A stretch of 5,723 bases of DNA from Acidobacteriaceae bacterium (GTDB taxonomy: Bacteria; Acidobacteriota; Terriglobia; Terriglobales; Acidobacteriaceae), in contig JASHTU010000517.1 in the NCBI GenBank assembly GCA_030040395.1, forward strand, positions 1-5,723, given 5' to 3'. Made by a program: the position numbers and the translations under genes. Below, one piece after another: positions 5,690-5,723 of the stretch. The notes beneath the pieces were generated by a model that saw nothing but the letters and a program-made list of their open reading frames with translations, was not told the DNA's origin and ran no database searches. Every line of letters starts with the position of its first letter. Position 1 is the first letter of the stretch.

Positions 5690-5723
5690 GAGGGTGCATC
5701 TAACCCCTGGCAGTCGCGCGACG
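5690..5723. other. Window end; possible but unsupported start of a downstream gene
   Basis: The last 34 bases contain a GTG at 5694 that opens a frame (MHLTPGSRAT) to the window edge. Ten codons are too few to call a gene, and the purine-rich GAGAGG before it is too close to serve as a normal ribosome binding site. No terminator hairpin for the small gene is seen here. Confidence 0.2.

Noticed and set aside
5694..5723. GTG-initiated frame at the right edge
   Set aside because: Only ten codons before the window ends and no properly spaced ribosome binding site.

Overview
This GC-rich window reads as an ordinary bacterial chromosomal segment. It holds six protein-coding genes packed on both strands, with no RNA genes, CRISPR arrays or insertion sequences that I can see. 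Protein content and style suggest Acidobacteriota (Terriglobia-like): a secreted plant-type glutaminyl cyclase, a lipoprotein SMP-30/gluconolactonase-like protein, a RecO with a CxxC/CxxH zinc site, and a small zinc-knuckle protein ending in FDLD. That placement is inference from gene content and has not been tested by any search.

Layout from left to right. The window opens inside hemB (+), porphobilinogen synthase, with roughly the first 90 residues missing. A 140-bp gap with a 12-bp palindrome and a good -10 hexamer leads to an NCS2-family purine/xanthine permease (+). After a 121-bp gap comes a secreted glutaminyl-peptide cyclotransferase (+). It converges, with only 15 bp between stop codons, on recO (-). 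Upstream of recO is a 160-bp gap with a perfect 14-bp-stem hairpin and a separate 10-bp palindrome. Next is an SMP-30/gluconolactonase-like lipoprotein gene (-). A 212-bp divergent promoter region separates it from a small gene (+) for a 105-residue protein with one CPDCG knuckle and a charged helical tail. The last 34 bases hold no supported gene.

The genes do not form one pathway: heme synthesis, purine uptake, N-terminal pyroglutamate formation on exported proteins, recombinational repair, and an envelope beta-propeller of unknown substrate. Convergent and divergent orientations imply at least four transcription units. I see no convincing new multi-gene system. The most interesting signals are small. 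All three plus-strand genes with visible starts lack a Shine-Dalgarno sequence and instead carry a TACANT hexamer just before the start codon, as expected for leaderless or nearly leaderless mRNAs. The recO/SMP-30 gap also has unusual palindromic structure.
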